DNA from: Chryseobacterium daeguense DSM 19388
Lineage (GTDB): Bacteria > Bacteroidota > Bacteroidia > Flavobacteriales > Weeksellaceae
Length of the DNA stretch: 64,000 nt
Reading direction: 5' to 3'
Assembly: GCF_000430825.1 (NCBI RefSeq)
Contig: NZ_AUMT01000001.1
Coordinates: 366,497 to 430,496 of the forward strand
Under the pieces are notes generated by a model, which worked only from the letters and a program-made list of their open reading frames with translations, searched no databases and had not been told where the DNA came from. A program made the position numbers and the translations under genes. Below, piece by piece: positions 1-8,507 of the stretch. How positions within the stretch are numbered: position 1 is the stretch's first letter; each line of letters opens with the position of its first letter.

Positions 1-1271
1 CACCTATTCAGGAAAAAAGCCTGAAGCCGATCCTTTCCGGCCGTGATGTAATGGGAATTGCCCAGACGGGAACCGGTAAAACATTAGCCTATCTTTTACC
101 TGTTCTTAAAACGTGGAAATACAATAAAAATGGAAATCCAACGGTCTTGGTGCTGGTTCCTACAAGGGAACTAGTGGTTCAGGTAACAGAAATTCTTGAA
201 AAATTAACGGAAAATATTACAGCAAGAGTAATCGGAATTTACGGTGGAAAAAACATTAATACCCAAAAGCTTTTATTTAACAACGGCTGCGATATCCTTG
301 TGGGAACTCCGGGAAGAGTGATGGATCTTGCAATTGATAACGCTATTTCCCTGAAAGAGGTACAAAAACTAATCATTGATGAATTTGATGAAATGCTGAA
401 TCTTGGTTTCAGGCCACAGCTTACCCACATTTTTGAAATGATGAAAGAAAAGAGACAGAATATTCTTTTCTCTGCCACAATGACGGAAGCCGTGGATGAA
501 ATGCTGGACCAGTATTTTGCAAGCCCGGTTGAAATCTCTTTAGCAAAATCAGGAACTCCACTTGAAAAAATAGAACAAACCGCTTATAAAGTAGAAAATT
601 TTAATACTAAAATTAATTTACTTGAATATTTATTGAAAACTGGAACGGATATGTCCAAAGTGCTGATTTTCAATAATAATAAAAAGAATGCTGACTTATT
701 GTTTACAAAAATTGATGAGCTTTTTCCGGGACAGTTTGATGTGATTCACTCTAATAAATCCCAGAATTACAGGCTTAAAGCAATGAAAAGCTTTGAAAAT
801 GAAGAGATCAGAGGCCTGATTACAACGGATGTTATGGCGAGAGGTCTGGATATTTCTGATATTACACATGTCATTAATTTTGAAACACCGGATATTCCGG
901 AGCAGTATATTCACAGGATTGGTAGAACGGGTAGGGCAGACAAGGACGGAAAGGCTATTACTTTTGTAACGAAGAAAGAAGAACCGCTAATTCTTGACAT
1001 TGAACTGTTAATGGATAAGGATTTAAAATTCATCGATTTCCCTGCTGAAGTGAAAATTAATCCTAAAAAAATAGCTTCCGAAGAAGAGCATGTCGCTATG
1101 AAAAATCCGGCACCTGTAAAGCTAAATGAAGGTGGAGGAGCATTCCATGAAAAGAAAGACAAAAACAAGAAAGAAAACTGGGGCGGACCATCAAAAAGAA
1201 AAGCACCAAAGAAATTCGGAGCGAACAGGGCTCAGCAGAAAGCAATTTCAAAATCTAAGAAAAAGAAATAA
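1..1271 (+). CDS. DEAD-box ATP-dependent RNA helicase, 5' end missing
   Basis: Superfamily 2 RNA helicase that unwinds or remodels RNA with ATP. The frame is open to the left edge, so the N-terminus lies outside the window; the first visible residues (PIQ...) are the end of the Q motif. Motif I AQTGTGKT, Ia PTREL, Ib TPGR, III SAT, V ARGLDIS and VI HRIGRTGR are all readable, followed by a basic Lys-rich tail (KKDKNKKENW..., SKSKKKK) typical of RhlE/DbpA-like bacterial helicases and probably RNA-binding. Motif II reads DEFD rather than DEAD. The Met at 51 lies inside the Walker region and cannot be the start. A hairpin terminator follows directly. The family call is secure; the exact orthologue (RhlE, CsdA or other) is not. 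Confidence 0.93.
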   Translation, partial: PIQEKSLKPILSGRDVMGIAQTGTGKTLAYLLPVLKTWKYNKNGNPTVLVLVPTRELVVQVTEILEKLTENITARVIGIYGGKNINTQKLLFNNGCDILVGTPGRVMDLAIDNAISLKEVQKLIIDEFDEMLNLGFRPQLTHIFEMMKEKRQNILFSATMTEAVDEMLDQYFASPVEISLAKSGTPLEKIEQTAYKVENFNTKINLLEYLLKTGTDMSKVLIFNNNKKNADLLFTKIDELFPGQFDVIHSNKSQNYRLKAMKSFENEEIRGLITTDVMARGLDISDITHVINFETPDIPEQYIHRIGRTGRADKDGKAITFVTKKEEPLILDIELLMDKDLKFIDFPAEVKINPKKIASEEEHVAMKNPAPVKLNEGGGAFHEKKDKNKKENWGGPSKRKAPKKFGANRAQQKAISKSKKKK

Positions 1272-1274
1272 AAA

Positions 1275-1300
1275 AATTCCCGAATTTTTCGGGAGTTTTA
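1275..1300 (+). terminator. intrinsic terminator of the helicase gene
   Basis: A cccga/tcggg stem with a short T-rich loop lies a few bases after the helicase stop and is followed by a T-rich run. It also lies downstream of the convergent SGNH hydrolase gene, so it may work in both directions. Confidence 0.7.
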
Positions 1301-1330
1301 GTTTTCAGCACAGTTATTAAGTATCAATTT

Positions 1331-1984
1331 TTATTTCATATAAGGATTCATCACAGAAGTCCATAGCTGGTAGCCTTCGGGAGTCATGTGAAGCATATCT
1401 TCCAGAAAAAGATCTTTTCTTACATTCCCGTTAGCGTCTTTCATCACTTCAGTGATGTCTATGAATTCTGCATTAGGCTCTTTTTTCATAAATGCTGCGA
1501 TCATTTTGTTGGCTTCTTTAATCTGAGGCCAAAGCTTTTCGCGGCTTGGAGAATATTTGATTGAAATATAATCCACTTCGATGTTCGGGAATTTTTGTCG
1601 GATTTTTTTATAGAACGTTTTGAATCTGTCCACTACCACTTCTGCTTTCAGTTTATCATTATCAGCAAAATCATTTTCGCCGCAGTAGATAATAATCTGC
1701 TTAGGCTGGTAATTTAAAAGATCTTTGGCATAAAAATTAAGATCTGTAAGCCTAGAACCTCCAAAACCTCTGTTGATGATGGTTTTTTCCGGGAAATAAC
1801 TGGCTACATCCGTCCACTTTGTGAAAGATGAGCTTCCAATCAATAAAATAGCATTTTTGGGGGGCGCTGTTTCCTGATCTGCTTTTTTGAAATTCTGAAT
1901 GTCCTGCCAGAACATCGGTTTGTTTTCCTGTGAAAAGAAAAGTGCAAAAGACAGCAGTAGAAATGCTGATAGTATCTTCTTCAT
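1331..1984 (-). CDS. secreted SGNH/GDSL-type hydrolase (lipase/acylhydrolase family)
   Basis: Serine esterase of the SGNH fold, 217 aa. A Sec signal peptide (MKKILSAFLLLSFALFFSQ) points to export. The blocks are visible: block I LIGSSSF with the nucleophile Ser (GSSS in place of the classic GDS), block II Gly in NRGFGG, block III GEND with the oxyanion Asn, and block V D-x-x-H in EDMLHMTPEGY. This arrangement matches the PAF-acetylhydrolase-like group common in flavobacteria. The substrate is unknown; ester-linked acyl or acetyl groups are likely. It is monocistronic, convergent with the helicase gene and separated from the upstream lipoprotein gene by a terminator. Confidence 0.85.
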   Translation of the reverse strand: MKKILSAFLLLSFALFFSQENKPMFWQDIQNFKKADQETAPPKNAILLIGSSSFTKWTDVASYFPEKTIINRGFGGSRLTDLNFYAKDLLNYQPKQIIIYCGENDFADNDKLKAEVVVDRFKTFYKKIRQKFPNIEVDYISIKYSPSREKLWPQIKEANKMIAAFMKKEPNAEFIDITEVMKDANGNVRKDLFLEDMLHMTPEGYQLWTSVMNPYMK

Positions 1985-2026
1985 TGTTTAATAATTTTTG
2001 TTTAATATTAAATTCTGTTCCATAAA

Positions 2027-2052
2027 AAACTCCCGGAAGTTCGGGAGTTTGT
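2027..2052 (-). terminator. terminator downstream of the lipocalin-like lipoprotein gene
   Basis: The near-perfect inverted repeat aactcccgg/tcgggagtt is flanked by A and T runs and lies 3 bases past the stop of the minus-strand gene at 2055. It separates that gene from the SGNH hydrolase gene. Confidence 0.75.
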
Positions 2053-2054
2053 TT

Positions 2055-2522
2055 TTATCTTTTATAAGAGATGTAAGTGTAGTCTATCACCAGATCTCCA
2101 TCCTGATCTATATTGTCATACATTTGTTTCAGTCTCATTTCGGTGCTTGTAAGCACTACTACTTTATAAGGTCTTGAGCTGTCATTCTTGTAATTGATCA
2201 CAAGATCTTTAGTATCGGTATTGTAAGTATAAGTACCTTCGCTTTTCTCATCTTCCTGGCAATCAGCCCCAACTCCGGTGTAAGCTGTATAAGAAGTGGA
2301 ATAGTCTGTATTAAAATACGTATTGTCTTTTGCAGAGCAACCTGTAGGAGTGTATGTGGAAATTACTGTTTTGTCATCCTTTCCTGAGATCACTTCTATT
2401 TTGCTGGTTTTCCAATCACCCTTCATCATGTCCATTTCATAGGCTTGGATGTTGTCATCTTCACAAGAAGTAAGCGCTAACGCTGAAAAGGCAAATAAAA
2501 GTAGTTGTTTTTTCATTTTCAC
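2055..2522 (-). CDS. small lipoprotein, lipocalin-like
   Basis: A 155-aa exported lipoprotein. The signal peptide ends in a lipobox (LALTSC), followed by acidic residues EDD, which in Bacteroidota often favours outer-membrane or surface placement. The mature part starts with a Lys/Trp segment (MMKGDWKTSKIEVI) and alternates short beta-like strands, as in the lipocalin-like/DUF4923-type lipoproteins of flavobacteria. No catalytic motif is visible. Two starts are possible (MKM or the following MKK); the choice does not affect the lipobox. Function unknown. Confidence 0.75.
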   Translation of the reverse strand: MKMKKQLLLFAFSALALTSCEDDNIQAYEMDMMKGDWKTSKIEVISGKDDKTVISTYTPTGCSAKDNTYFNTDYSTSYTAYTGVGADCQEDEKSEGTYTYNTDTKDLVINYKNDSSRPYKVVVLTSTEMRLKQMYDNIDQDGDLVIDYTYISYKR

Positions 2523-2621
2523 TGATTTAAGAATATGCTAAAATATAAATAAATTTGAAATATCAGTAATGAAATTACGGTTTTTTAAACGAATGTTTGT
2601 AAAAAAGGCAACTGAGCTAGA

Positions 2622-2709
2622 AGATGGATGCAGGAAGCGGGAAGTTTACTACTATGATGTTGTATTTTAACATAACGAAAATAAAACTTCCAGCCTCCAG
2701 CTTCCATCC
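2622..2709. repeat. imperfect long inverted repeat (GATGGA...GGAAGTTT / AAACTTCC...TCCATC)
   Basis: The left arm at 2623-2647 and the right arm at 2684-2708 are imperfect reverse complements, separated by an AT-rich loop of about 36 bases. The right arm ends next to the aldehyde-reductase stop codon, so it may also act as that gene's 3' hairpin. A related GATGGAAGTT/AACTTCCATC pair occurs at 58701-58880. Confidence 0.6.
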
Positions 2710-2711
2710 TC

Positions 2712-3875
2712 TTAATAACTCATCTCTACGATTTTATAAGCATCCTGCGGAGTCAGCTTTTTATATTCTCCCAAGCCCAGCCAGTTTCTTTCTGTAAAGG
2801 CTTTTTCCACTTTTTCTGCGGTGCCTTTATAATCTTCAGTGTATTCTGAAAGCTTTGTCTGGATTTCCAGGCTGTGAAAAAACTCTTCTAATTTTTTAAT
2901 TCCTGCTTCAGCTTTTTCTTCTGTGGAACCTTCTTTAATTCCCCAGACTCTTTCTGCATACTGAGCCAGCTTTCCTTTTTTTGATTCAAAATTATAGCGG
3001 TAATGTGACGGAGCGATAATCGCTAAGGTTCTTGCATGGTCTATACCGAAATAGGCTGTTAATTCGTGTCCCATCGCATGAACTGCCCAGTCTGTGATTA
3101 CTCCCTTCTGAATCAATCCGTTTAAAGCCATTGTACAGCACCACATGAAGTTTCCGGCTGCATCATAATCAAATTCATCTGCCAGGACTTTCGGAGCCGT
3201 TTCCTGTAAGCTGATCAGGATGCTTTCTGCTATTCTTTCCTGAAGGTCAGCGGAAGAAGGTGCCGTCATATATTGTTCCAGAACATGGGTATAAGCGTCT
3301 GTTAATCCGTTTACGATTTGTCTTTTGGGGATAGACCTTACCACTTCAGGATCCAGAACTGAGAACTGCGGGAAAAGTCCCGGGCCGCCGGTTGACAGCT
3401 TTTCATTGGTTTCTCTTCTTGAAATCACATATCCTGAATTCATTTCTGAGCCTGTTGCCGGTAACGTTAAAACGCTTCCGAAAGGCATTCCTTCACCTTC
3501 GAAAGTTCTTACAGGCTTTTTAAGGATTTCCCAGGGCTCGCCATCGTAATTGGCCGCTGCGGAAAGGAATTTTGTTCCATCAATTACGGAACCGCCTCCT
3601 ACAGCAAGGAGAAGCGTAATGCCTTTTTCTTTGATTATATCTAAAGCTTTGATTAGAACTTCATATTCCGGATTGGCAGGAATTCCGCCGAATTCATATA
3701 CATCATGATTTTTTAAAGCTTCCTTTACCTGGTCGTAAACACCGTTGTTTTTGATGCTTCCGCCACCGTAAATCATTAAAACTTTAGCATCCTGAGGGAT
3801 TTCTTTGGAGATTTTTGCGATTTCACCTTTCCCGAAAAGTATTTTTGTTGGATTTTTAAACTCGAAATTAAGCAT
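2712..3875 (-). CDS. yqhD: iron-containing alcohol dehydrogenase, YqhD-type NADPH-dependent aldehyde reductase
   Basis: A 387-aa group III metal-dependent dehydrogenase that reduces aldehydes, including lipid-peroxidation products in E. coli, with NADPH. It follows E. coli YqhD closely from the N-terminus (NPTKILFGKGEIA, YGGGSIK) through the nucleotide-binding AVGGGSVIDGTKF and LTLPATGSE. The metal ligands known in YqhD (Asp194, His198, His267, His281) line up with Asp193, His197, His266 and His280 here (LTDAYTH, DWAVHAMGHELTAYFGIDHARTL). It is cytoplasmic and probably monocistronic. The family is certain; the physiological aldehyde is not known. Confidence 0.93.
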   Translation of the reverse strand: MLNFEFKNPTKILFGKGEIAKISKEIPQDAKVLMIYGGGSIKNNGVYDQVKEALKNHDVYEFGGIPANPEYEVLIKALDIIKEKGITLLLAVGGGSVIDGTKFLSAAANYDGEPWEILKKPVRTFEGEGMPFGSVLTLPATGSEMNSGYVISRRETNEKLSTGGPGLFPQFSVLDPEVVRSIPKRQIVNGLTDAYTHVLEQYMTAPSSADLQERIAESILISLQETAPKVLADEFDYDAAGNFMWCCTMALNGLIQKGVITDWAVHAMGHELTAYFGIDHARTLAIIAPSHYRYNFESKKGKLAQYAERVWGIKEGSTEEKAEAGIKKLEEFFHSLEIQTKLSEYTEDYKGTAEKVEKAFTERNWLGLGEYKKLTPQDAYKIVEMSY

Positions 3876-3974
3876 GTTCTTAAATTTATTTTAAGCCAAA
3901 TTTACGCATTGCCGAACGAAAATTCAGTTAATAAAATTTTAAAATTACTATAATTGATTTTTATTAAAACAATA

Positions 3975-4538
3975 TTATTTAGCTTGTAATTTCCCGGTTT
4001 TCCTGTTAATGACAACAAAGAAAAATTCCTTATTCGCAGGATTATAATTTGTTTTGGAAAGATATAATGAAACGTTTTTATCATCAATTTTATAGGAACT
4101 GCTCAGCTGATTGTTAGTGTCAACAGCGTATCCATGGGTATTTGCAATTAAAATGGCTTCAGGCAGATTGTCAACATATCCTATAAAATTTCTCAACTGC
4201 TGTTCATTAGAAAAGTATCTTGATTTACCGTTTTCACAGGCAATAAGGTATGAAAAGCAGTTTTCTTCCAGGCATTTTTGGAAAAATCCTTTTTCAGGTG
4301 CCGGATCATTGATGGTCATATTTTTAGGAGCCTGACTTTCGTAAATGATGGCTTTATCAGGATCCGGATTGTTACGAAGGACCGACCAGTAATCATATTT
4401 TTTATCAGGAATGATGAAAGGGTAGAGCAGCTCGGTATTATCCAGAATTTCCGGGATTTTTTTGAAGTCGCCCGGAATGGTTTTCTGGCCGAATACCAAC
4501 CCGGATACTAACAAGAAAGTCGGAAAGAAAAATTTCAT
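3975..4538 (-). CDS. hypothetical exported protein
   Basis: I do not recognise the family. The likely start is the ATG at 4538, giving a clean signal peptide (MKFFFPTFLLVSGLVFGQK); a start further upstream would put nine polar residues before it. The mature part is about 170 aa with two Cys (CLEENC) and mixed alpha/beta character, ending in FFFVVINRKTGKLQAK. It starts 30 bp after the stop of the lipoprotein gene to its right on the same strand and is probably co-transcribed with it. Confidence 0.65.
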   Translation of the reverse strand: MKFFFPTFLLVSGLVFGQKTIPGDFKKIPEILDNTELLYPFIIPDKKYDYWSVLRNNPDPDKAIIYESQAPKNMTINDPAPEKGFFQKCLEENCFSYLIACENGKSRYFSNEQQLRNFIGYVDNLPEAILIANTHGYAVDTNNQLSSSYKIDDKNVSLYLSKTNYNPANKEFFFVVINRKTGKLQAK

Positions 4539-4568
4539 GCTGTTTTTTTGCAAATGTAAGGTCAAAAT

Positions 4569-4973
4569 TTATTCCAATACAATTTTATAATATCCATTTT
4601 CGTCGGTTACGTTTATGTTTACGCCTGTGAAAGTGAGTTTATTAATCTGAAAGCCATCACATCCGGCATTAAATTCTGAGGACTGAATGGAGAAATCAAA
4701 AACTTTAACATTGGAATAAAAAGTATAATTTTTAGTCCCGTCGTAAGCGCCTACATTTTCAAGGATTATTTTGTCGTCAGAAGTTTTGGTTAACTGTATG
4801 TTGGCATTGTTTTCATCCTTGATTGAATAGGTAGTCAGCGTTCCGTTTGTCAGCAGGTTTTCGCCACCAGCATCAACGAATTCAAAAACAATCGGCTGGG
4901 GTGCGTTATAACAATCATCACCGCAAGCTGTGAAAAATAAAACAGGTAAGAGGAATAGTAATATTTTTTTCAT
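4569..4973 (-). CDS. small lipoprotein of unknown function
   Basis: A 134-aa lipoprotein. The signal peptide MKKILLFLLPVLFFTAC carries a good lipobox (FTAC) followed by GDD. The mature part is beta-rich (TFYSNVKVFDFSI, LTFTGVNINVTDENGYYKIVLE) with two further Cys that might form a disulfide, and resembles short immunoglobulin-like lipoproteins. It is probably the first gene of a two-gene unit with the exported protein downstream. No function can be assigned. Confidence 0.65.
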   Translation of the reverse strand: MKKILLFLLPVLFFTACGDDCYNAPQPIVFEFVDAGGENLLTNGTLTTYSIKDENNANIQLTKTSDDKIILENVGAYDGTKNYTFYSNVKVFDFSIQSSEFNAGCDGFQINKLTFTGVNINVTDENGYYKIVLE

Positions 4974-5151
4974 TTGGATATGGATTAGATTGTTATTGTA
5001 AAGATAATAATTAAACTTTTGTGGTCAAAAATTATAAAGAATAAATACAATATTAATAACTTTACAAGTAATCTATATTATTTCAGGTTTTTCATTGCTA
5101 ATAATAAGTTAATACGAAAGATTAAAAACTTCTGATAAAAATTAAAATTAG

Positions 5152-5182
5152 TTTTTGTTAAAAACAAAATCCCCTACATTTG
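5152..5182 (+). promoter_or_regulatory. Bacteroidota-type promoter of ppc
   Basis: TTTTTG (5152-5157) and TACATTTG (5175-5182) match the -33 TTG and -7 TAnnTTTG elements of flavobacterial housekeeping promoters with acceptable spacing. The expected transcript start falls at about 5187, on the ppc ATG itself, which implies a leaderless message. Confidence 0.6.
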
Positions 5183-5186
5183 TTAT

Positions 5187-7721
5187 ATGATACACGACCA
5201 ACGCGCAGAAAAATTCAGGCAGATCGTGGAGAATAAATTCCAGATCTACAACTCATTATTTATGAGTCTGCCTTATGATAAAATGACGAATATCGGGATG
5301 CTGCTTCCGTTTTTATGTGAAGAAAGCAAGACCGGTTATGAAGCCGGAAAAACACCCGAAGAAATTGTCGAAGAGTTTTTTAAAAATCACACCAGTTTAG
5401 AAACCGAAGAACAAAAGCTTGAATTGCTTTTTAAGATTATTCAATATATTGAAAAACAGGTAGTTTTGTTTGATAGTATTGAAGATGCAGCTTTTCCGGA
5501 TCTGCATTCCGGGAATGACAGCGGTACCGTTGCCCACCTTTTTGAACGTTCGCTCCAAGATCACAAATTGGAGAAAGTTCGTGAAAAATTGAAAGATTTT
5601 ACCGTAAAAGTGGTTTTCACAGCACACCCTACACAATTTTATCCCAACTCAGTACAGAGGATTTTGCATGATCTCAGAAATGCGATTACTACAGATTCTA
5701 TCACCAATATTGATATGCTGCTGCAACAGTTGGGAAAAACCCCGTTTGTCAACAAAGAAAAGCCAACCCCGATAGATGAGGCGATGAGCATTATTTACTA
5801 TTTACGGTACGTTTATTACGATACCATCGGTGAGCTTTTTACCAAGATAAAATCCAAATTCGGGAGCGATTATTTTCATCTTCATGAAGATATTATCCAG
5901 CTTGGCTTCTGGCCGGGCGGCGATCGTGACGGAAATCCTTTTGTGACGGCCGATGTTACAAAACGAGTGGCGGAAGAGCTTCATTCTGCAATTTTAAAGG
6001 CATATTACAACAATTTAAAATCGGTAAGAAGAAGATTGAGCTTCAGAGGTGTTTCAGAGGTTTTAACGAAGCTTAGCAATGAATTATACGCAGCTATTTT
6101 CAGAAGTGAAAAACTGACGGCCGATGACATCATCAGCAGGCTTGAAGAAGCGGAAAAAATTTTGGTGGAACAGCACAATTCATTATTCCTGGACTTACTG
6201 ATTGAGTTTAAAGATAGGGTAAAGATTTTCGGGACCCATTTTGCAACATTGGATGTTCGCCAGGACAGCAGAATCCATCAGCAGGTGATTGATACGGTTT
6301 TCGCAAGATTAAATGGAAATACTGAAGCGGATTATGAAGAAAAGTTTAATACATTAATTCAAAATTCGGATACAATAAATCCGGCCGATTTTGAAGATAT
6401 CGTGAAAGACACATTACTTACAGTTTCCCAGGTCGCGGAAATCCAGCAGCTGAACGGATCCAGAGGAATGAACCGTTACATTATTTCAAATTCTGATGCG
6501 GTGAAAGATGTGATGAATGTATATGCATTTTTCAAAATCTGCGGTTATCAGGATGCGGAAATCAATATGGATATTGTTCCACTGTTTGAAACGATGGAAG
6601 GCCTTGCCAATGCAGAAAATGTAATGCAGGATTTATACAGAAACCCGGTTTACAAAAAACATCTCGAAAGAAGAGGAAACCAGCAGACAATCATGCTTGG
6701 ATTCTCAGACGGAACCAAAGACGGCGGATATCTGAAAGCCAACTGGGAAATTTATAAGGCTAAAGAAGTTTTAACCCAACTTTCAGAGCAGAACGGGATT
6801 AAAGTTGTTTTCTTCGACGGAAGGGGCGGGCCGCCGGCAAGAGGTGGTGGAAAAACCCACGATTTTTATGCTTCACAAGGAAAAACAATTGCCAATAATA
6901 AAATTGAATTAACCATTCAGGGGCAGACGATTACCAGCATATTTGGGAATAAGGAACAGGCAAAATATAACTTTGAACAGCTTCTGACCGCCGGTGTGGA
7001 AAATGATGTTTTTAAAAATGTTAAAAAAGATCTTACTGAAAAAGAAAGAGCTTTAATCATGGAGCTTGCCGAAATCAGCTATAAAAAATATTCTGACCTG
7101 AAAGCACATCCAATGTTTGTACCTTATCTTCAGGAAATGAGTACGCTGGAATATTACGGAAAAACGAATATCGGAAGCCGTCCTTCAAAAAGAGGAAGCG
7201 GAAACGAACTGAAATTTGAGGATCTGAGGGCAATCCCTTTTGTGGGATCATGGTCACAGCTGAAGCAGAACGTTCCGGGTTTCTTCGGTTTCGGATTTGC
7301 GATGCAGAAAATGAAGGAGGAAGGCAGGTTTGATGAAGTAAGAGAATTGTACAAAGGATCAGATTTCTTTAAAACATTGGTTCTCAATTCTATGATGAGC
7401 ATGAATAAATCATACTTCCCGTTAACGTATTATATTAAAAATAATCCGAAATTCGGGGAGTTCTGGACGGTCTTATTTGATGAATACCAGCTTTCAAAGG
7501 ATATTATGCTGGAGCTTACAGGGTTTAAAATGCTTCAGGAAGAAGACCCGTTATCCAGAAAATCCGTGAAGATCCGTGAGAGAATAGTGCTTCCGTTACT
7601 GAGCATTCAGCAATATGCTTTAATGAAAATCCAGAAGGGCGAAGGAAATAAGGAAGCGTATGAAAAGCTGGTGACAAGATCACTGTTCGGAAATATTAAT
7701 GCAAGTAGAAATTCAGCTTAA
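5187..7721 (+). CDS. ppc: phosphoenolpyruvate carboxylase
   Basis: Anaplerotic enzyme converting PEP and bicarbonate to oxaloacetate. The 844-aa protein carries the catalytic-His signature FTAHPTQ (His147), the WPGGDRDGNP box, the FDGRGGPPARGGGKTHDF loop, and the LDVRQDSR and SRPSKRGSG segments. It is somewhat shorter than E. coli Ppc (883 aa). The C-terminus reads RSLFGNINASRNSA instead of ending in the usual NTG of the QNTG tetrapeptide. The start codon sits at the predicted transcription start, so initiation is probably leaderless; the next in-frame Met (5262) would remove 25 residues. A lipoprotein gene follows after 8 bp. Confidence 0.96.
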   Translation: MIHDQRAEKFRQIVENKFQIYNSLFMSLPYDKMTNIGMLLPFLCEESKTGYEAGKTPEEIVEEFFKNHTSLETEEQKLELLFKIIQYIEKQVVLFDSIEDAAFPDLHSGNDSGTVAHLFERSLQDHKLEKVREKLKDFTVKVVFTAHPTQFYPNSVQRILHDLRNAITTDSITNIDMLLQQLGKTPFVNKEKPTPIDEAMSIIYYLRYVYYDTIGELFTKIKSKFGSDYFHLHEDIIQLGFWPGGDRDGNPFVTADVTKRVAEELHSAILKAYYNNLKSVRRRLSFRGVSEVLTKLSNELYAAIFRSEKLTADDIISRLEEAEKILVEQHNSLFLDLLIEFKDRVKIFGTHFATLDVRQDSRIHQQVIDTVFARLNGNTEADYEEKFNTLIQNSDTINPADFEDIVKDTLLTVSQVAEIQQLNGSRGMNRYIISNSDAVKDVMNVYAFFKICGYQDAEINMDIVPLFETMEGLANAENVMQDLYRNPVYKKHLERRGNQQTIMLGFSDGTKDGGYLKANWEIYKAKEVLTQLSEQNGIKVVFFDGRGGPPARGGGKTHDFYASQGKTIANNKIELTIQGQTITSIFGNKEQAKYNFEQLLTAGVENDVFKNVKKDLTEKERALIMELAEISYKKYSDLKAHPMFVPYLQEMSTLEYYGKTNIGSRPSKRGSGNELKFEDLRAIPFVGSWSQLKQNVPGFFGFGFAMQKMKEEGRFDEVRELYKGSDFFKTLVLNSMMSMNKSYFPLTYYIKNNPKFGEFWTVLFDEYQLSKDIMLELTGFKMLQEEDPLSRKSVKIRERIVLPLLSIQQYALMKIQKGEGNKEAYEKLVTRSLFGNINASRNSA

Positions 7722-7729
7722 ATTAAATT

Positions 7730-8476
7730 ATGAAGAATTTTTTATGTTTACTGTCTTTCGTGTCTGCACTTGCATTGCCCGTCAGCTGTAAAAAAGAATC
7801 TAAGCCGGATCCTACCCCTGAAGCCAAGCATGAAGCAATGTCTGTTGCAAAAGCCGTACAGGATCATGTAGAAAGTGTTCACAGAAAACCTGCAGATTTT
7901 TTACCGAAAGGTTTTGTTCTTTTTAAAGAAATCCAGGGGGATTTGAATAATGACGGGCTCAAGGACTGTATCCTTATCATCAAAGCAACAGAAAAAGATA
8001 AAATAATAACTGATGAAAACAGAGGAAAGCTCGACAGGAACCGGCGGGGAATTGTTATTTTGTTTAAAACAAAAAACGATGATTATGAATTAATTGTTGA
8101 AAATAAAGCTTGCTTTTCTTCCGAAAATGAAGACGGCGGCGTTTATTTTGCACCGGAGCTGGATGTTTCCATTGACAAAAATAAGCTTTTTGTGCATTAT
8201 GCCCACGGAAGATATGGCTACTGGGCTTATACTTTTAAATATATTAATTCTGATTTTCAGTTAATTGGATATGATTCAAGTGACAATTCCGGGCCGGTGG
8301 TCAACCGTGAAACAAGTATTAACTTTTTGACTGGTAAAAAACAGGAAAAAGTGAATACAAACACTGATGCAGAAGGCGGTGATGAAGTTTTCATGGAAAA
8401 CTGGAGCAAAATTCCTGTACACAAGCCCATTCTACTTTCTGAAATCAAAGATTTTGATGAACTTGAAGCTTCATAA
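7730..8476 (+). CDS. lipoprotein of unknown function, co-transcribed with ppc
   Basis: A 248-aa exported lipoprotein. The signal peptide ends in the lipobox LPVSC followed by KKESKPD. A GDLNNDGLKDCILIIK segment resembles the VCBS/FG-GAP or dockerin-like Asp-rich Ca loop, and the rest is beta-rich (HGRYGYWAYTFKYI), as in a family of Bacteroidota proteins of unknown function with one such loop. It starts 8 bp after the ppc stop, so the two are probably one transcript, closed by the strong terminator after its stop. There is no obvious functional link to PEP carboxylase. Confidence 0.75.
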   Translation: MKNFLCLLSFVSALALPVSCKKESKPDPTPEAKHEAMSVAKAVQDHVESVHRKPADFLPKGFVLFKEIQGDLNNDGLKDCILIIKATEKDKIITDENRGKLDRNRRGIVILFKTKNDDYELIVENKACFSSENEDGGVYFAPELDVSIDKNKLFVHYAHGRYGYWAYTFKYINSDFQLIGYDSSDNSGPVVNRETSINFLTGKKQEKVNTNTDAEGGDEVFMENWSKIPVHKPILLSEIKDFDELEAS

Positions 8477-8505
8477 AAAAGCCTCTCAATTTGAGAGGCT
8501 TTTTC
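8475..8505. terminator. bidirectional terminator
   Basis: The symmetric stem agcctctcaa/ttgagaggct has an A run on the left and a T run on the right. It sits between the converging stops of the lipoprotein gene (8476) and the subtilase gene (8508) and serves both. Confidence 0.9.
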
Positions 8506-8507
8506 AA

